From the NCBI GenBank assembly GCA_021804345.1, contig JAJZHV010000061.1, forward strand, positions 1 through 6,836: a stretch of 6,836 bases of DNA, written 5' to 3'. Numbering within the stretch: the first letter of the stretch is position 1; the number at the start of each line of letters is the position of its first letter. The stretch is from Pseudomonadota bacterium. GTDB taxonomy: Bacteria; Pseudomonadota; Gammaproteobacteria; Burkholderiales; Ferrovaceae. Made by a program: the position numbers and the translations under genes. Below are positions 6,652 through 6,836 of the stretch, piece by piece. Under the pieces are notes generated by a model, which worked only from the letters and a program-made list of their open reading frames with translations, did not search any database and had not been told where the DNA came from.

Positions 6652-6836
6652 GCAGCTACCTCCTCACAACTGCGCGCCATGACCTCGGCCGCTTGCAAGC
6701 GCGCCATGGTGCGTGCAGCCTGGGCCATGCCTAGCAATACCGGGCGCGTCAGCTGACTCAACCATTGGGCTAGGCTCTCCGGAGCCAATTCCGCCTGAGT
6801 CAGGACACAGGCTGCACCCACCTGTTCCAGAAAGCG
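6648..6836 (-). CDS. murG: UDP-N-acetylglucosamine transferase MurG, C-terminal 62 residues (gene enters from outside the window)
   Basis: MurG is the peripheral inner-membrane glycosyltransferase that adds GlcNAc to lipid I to make lipid II. Only the end is present. It reads [17 protein letters not shown] at the top, matching the family's A-x-x-L-x-x-x-G-A-A stretch (E. coli LEKAGAAKIIEQ), then a helical tail with [20 protein letters not shown] and a stop at 6648-6650. No catalytic motif falls inside the window. The call therefore rests on this tail plus its position directly before murC, with a four-base stop/start overlap. In other dcw clusters murG is always in this place relative to murC. 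Confidence 0.9.
   Translation of the reverse strand, partial: RFLEQVGAACVLTQAELAPESLAQWLSQLTRPVLLGMAQAARTMARLQAAEVMARSCEEVAA
6658..6665 (-). promoter_or_regulatory. murC ribosome binding site inside murG
   Basis: The minus strand reads GAGGAGGT, then six bases, then the murC ATG. The strong Shine-Dalgarno lies inside the last murG codons (Glu-Glu-Val) and supports translational coupling of the two genes. Confidence 0.75.

Noticed and set aside
6079..6756. Plus-strand open frame of 225 codons opposite murC and murG
   Set aside because: Antisense to conserved MurC motifs, histidine-rich low-complexity product, no credible ribosome binding site or homology recognised.
1..6836. Mobile elements, CRISPR arrays, tRNA/rRNA genes, toxin-antitoxin or defence genes
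   Set aside because: No repeats of spacer-repeat type, no transposase, integrase or RNA-gene motifs seen. The window is almost fully occupied by conserved dcw genes with uniform base composition.

Overview
The window is one stretch of the division and cell-wall (dcw) gene cluster of a Gram-negative bacterium. Every gene I accept is on the minus strand, so transcription runs from high to low coordinates. In that order the genes are murG (3' end only), murC, murB, ftsQ, ftsA, ftsZ and lpxC (5' two thirds only). The order, the ftsZ-lpxC junction, the LpxC and FtsQ proteins and the near-enterobacterial FtsZ tail all point to a proteobacterium of the gamma/beta type. The moderately high GC and the murC-murB-ftsQ order without ddl would suit an Acidithiobacillus-like lineage. 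That genus-level guess is inference from memory and is not proven here.

Layout: murG/murC, murC/murB and murB/ftsQ each overlap by four bases (ATGA), which suggests one tightly coupled translational unit (about 3345-6836). A 160-base spacer (3185-3344) follows ftsQ. It carries an imperfect inverted repeat, a perfect 12-base palindrome and a possible 27-codon ORF that stops inside the ftsA Shine-Dalgarno. ftsA and ftsZ are separated by 36 bases with a very good ribosome binding site and a possible weak promoter. A 154-base spacer (595-748) between ftsZ and lpxC holds a 17-bp perfect hairpin, a likely terminator or processing stem. It also holds a perfect TATAAT placed so that an lpxC transcript starting there would be leaderless or nearly so.

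How the genes work together: MurG, MurC and MurB act on the cytoplasmic precursors of peptidoglycan (lipid II formation, L-Ala addition, UDP-MurNAc formation). FtsZ forms the division ring, FtsA anchors it to the membrane, and FtsQ is the bitopic scaffold that links it to the septal synthases. LpxC commits precursor to lipid A, so envelope wall and outer-membrane synthesis sit side by side. All recognisable catalytic and binding motifs are intact, and I see no mobile element, RNA gene, CRISPR array or broken gene. I found no sign of a new biological system. The points worth a second look are local regulatory structures in the two spacers and the missing ddl.
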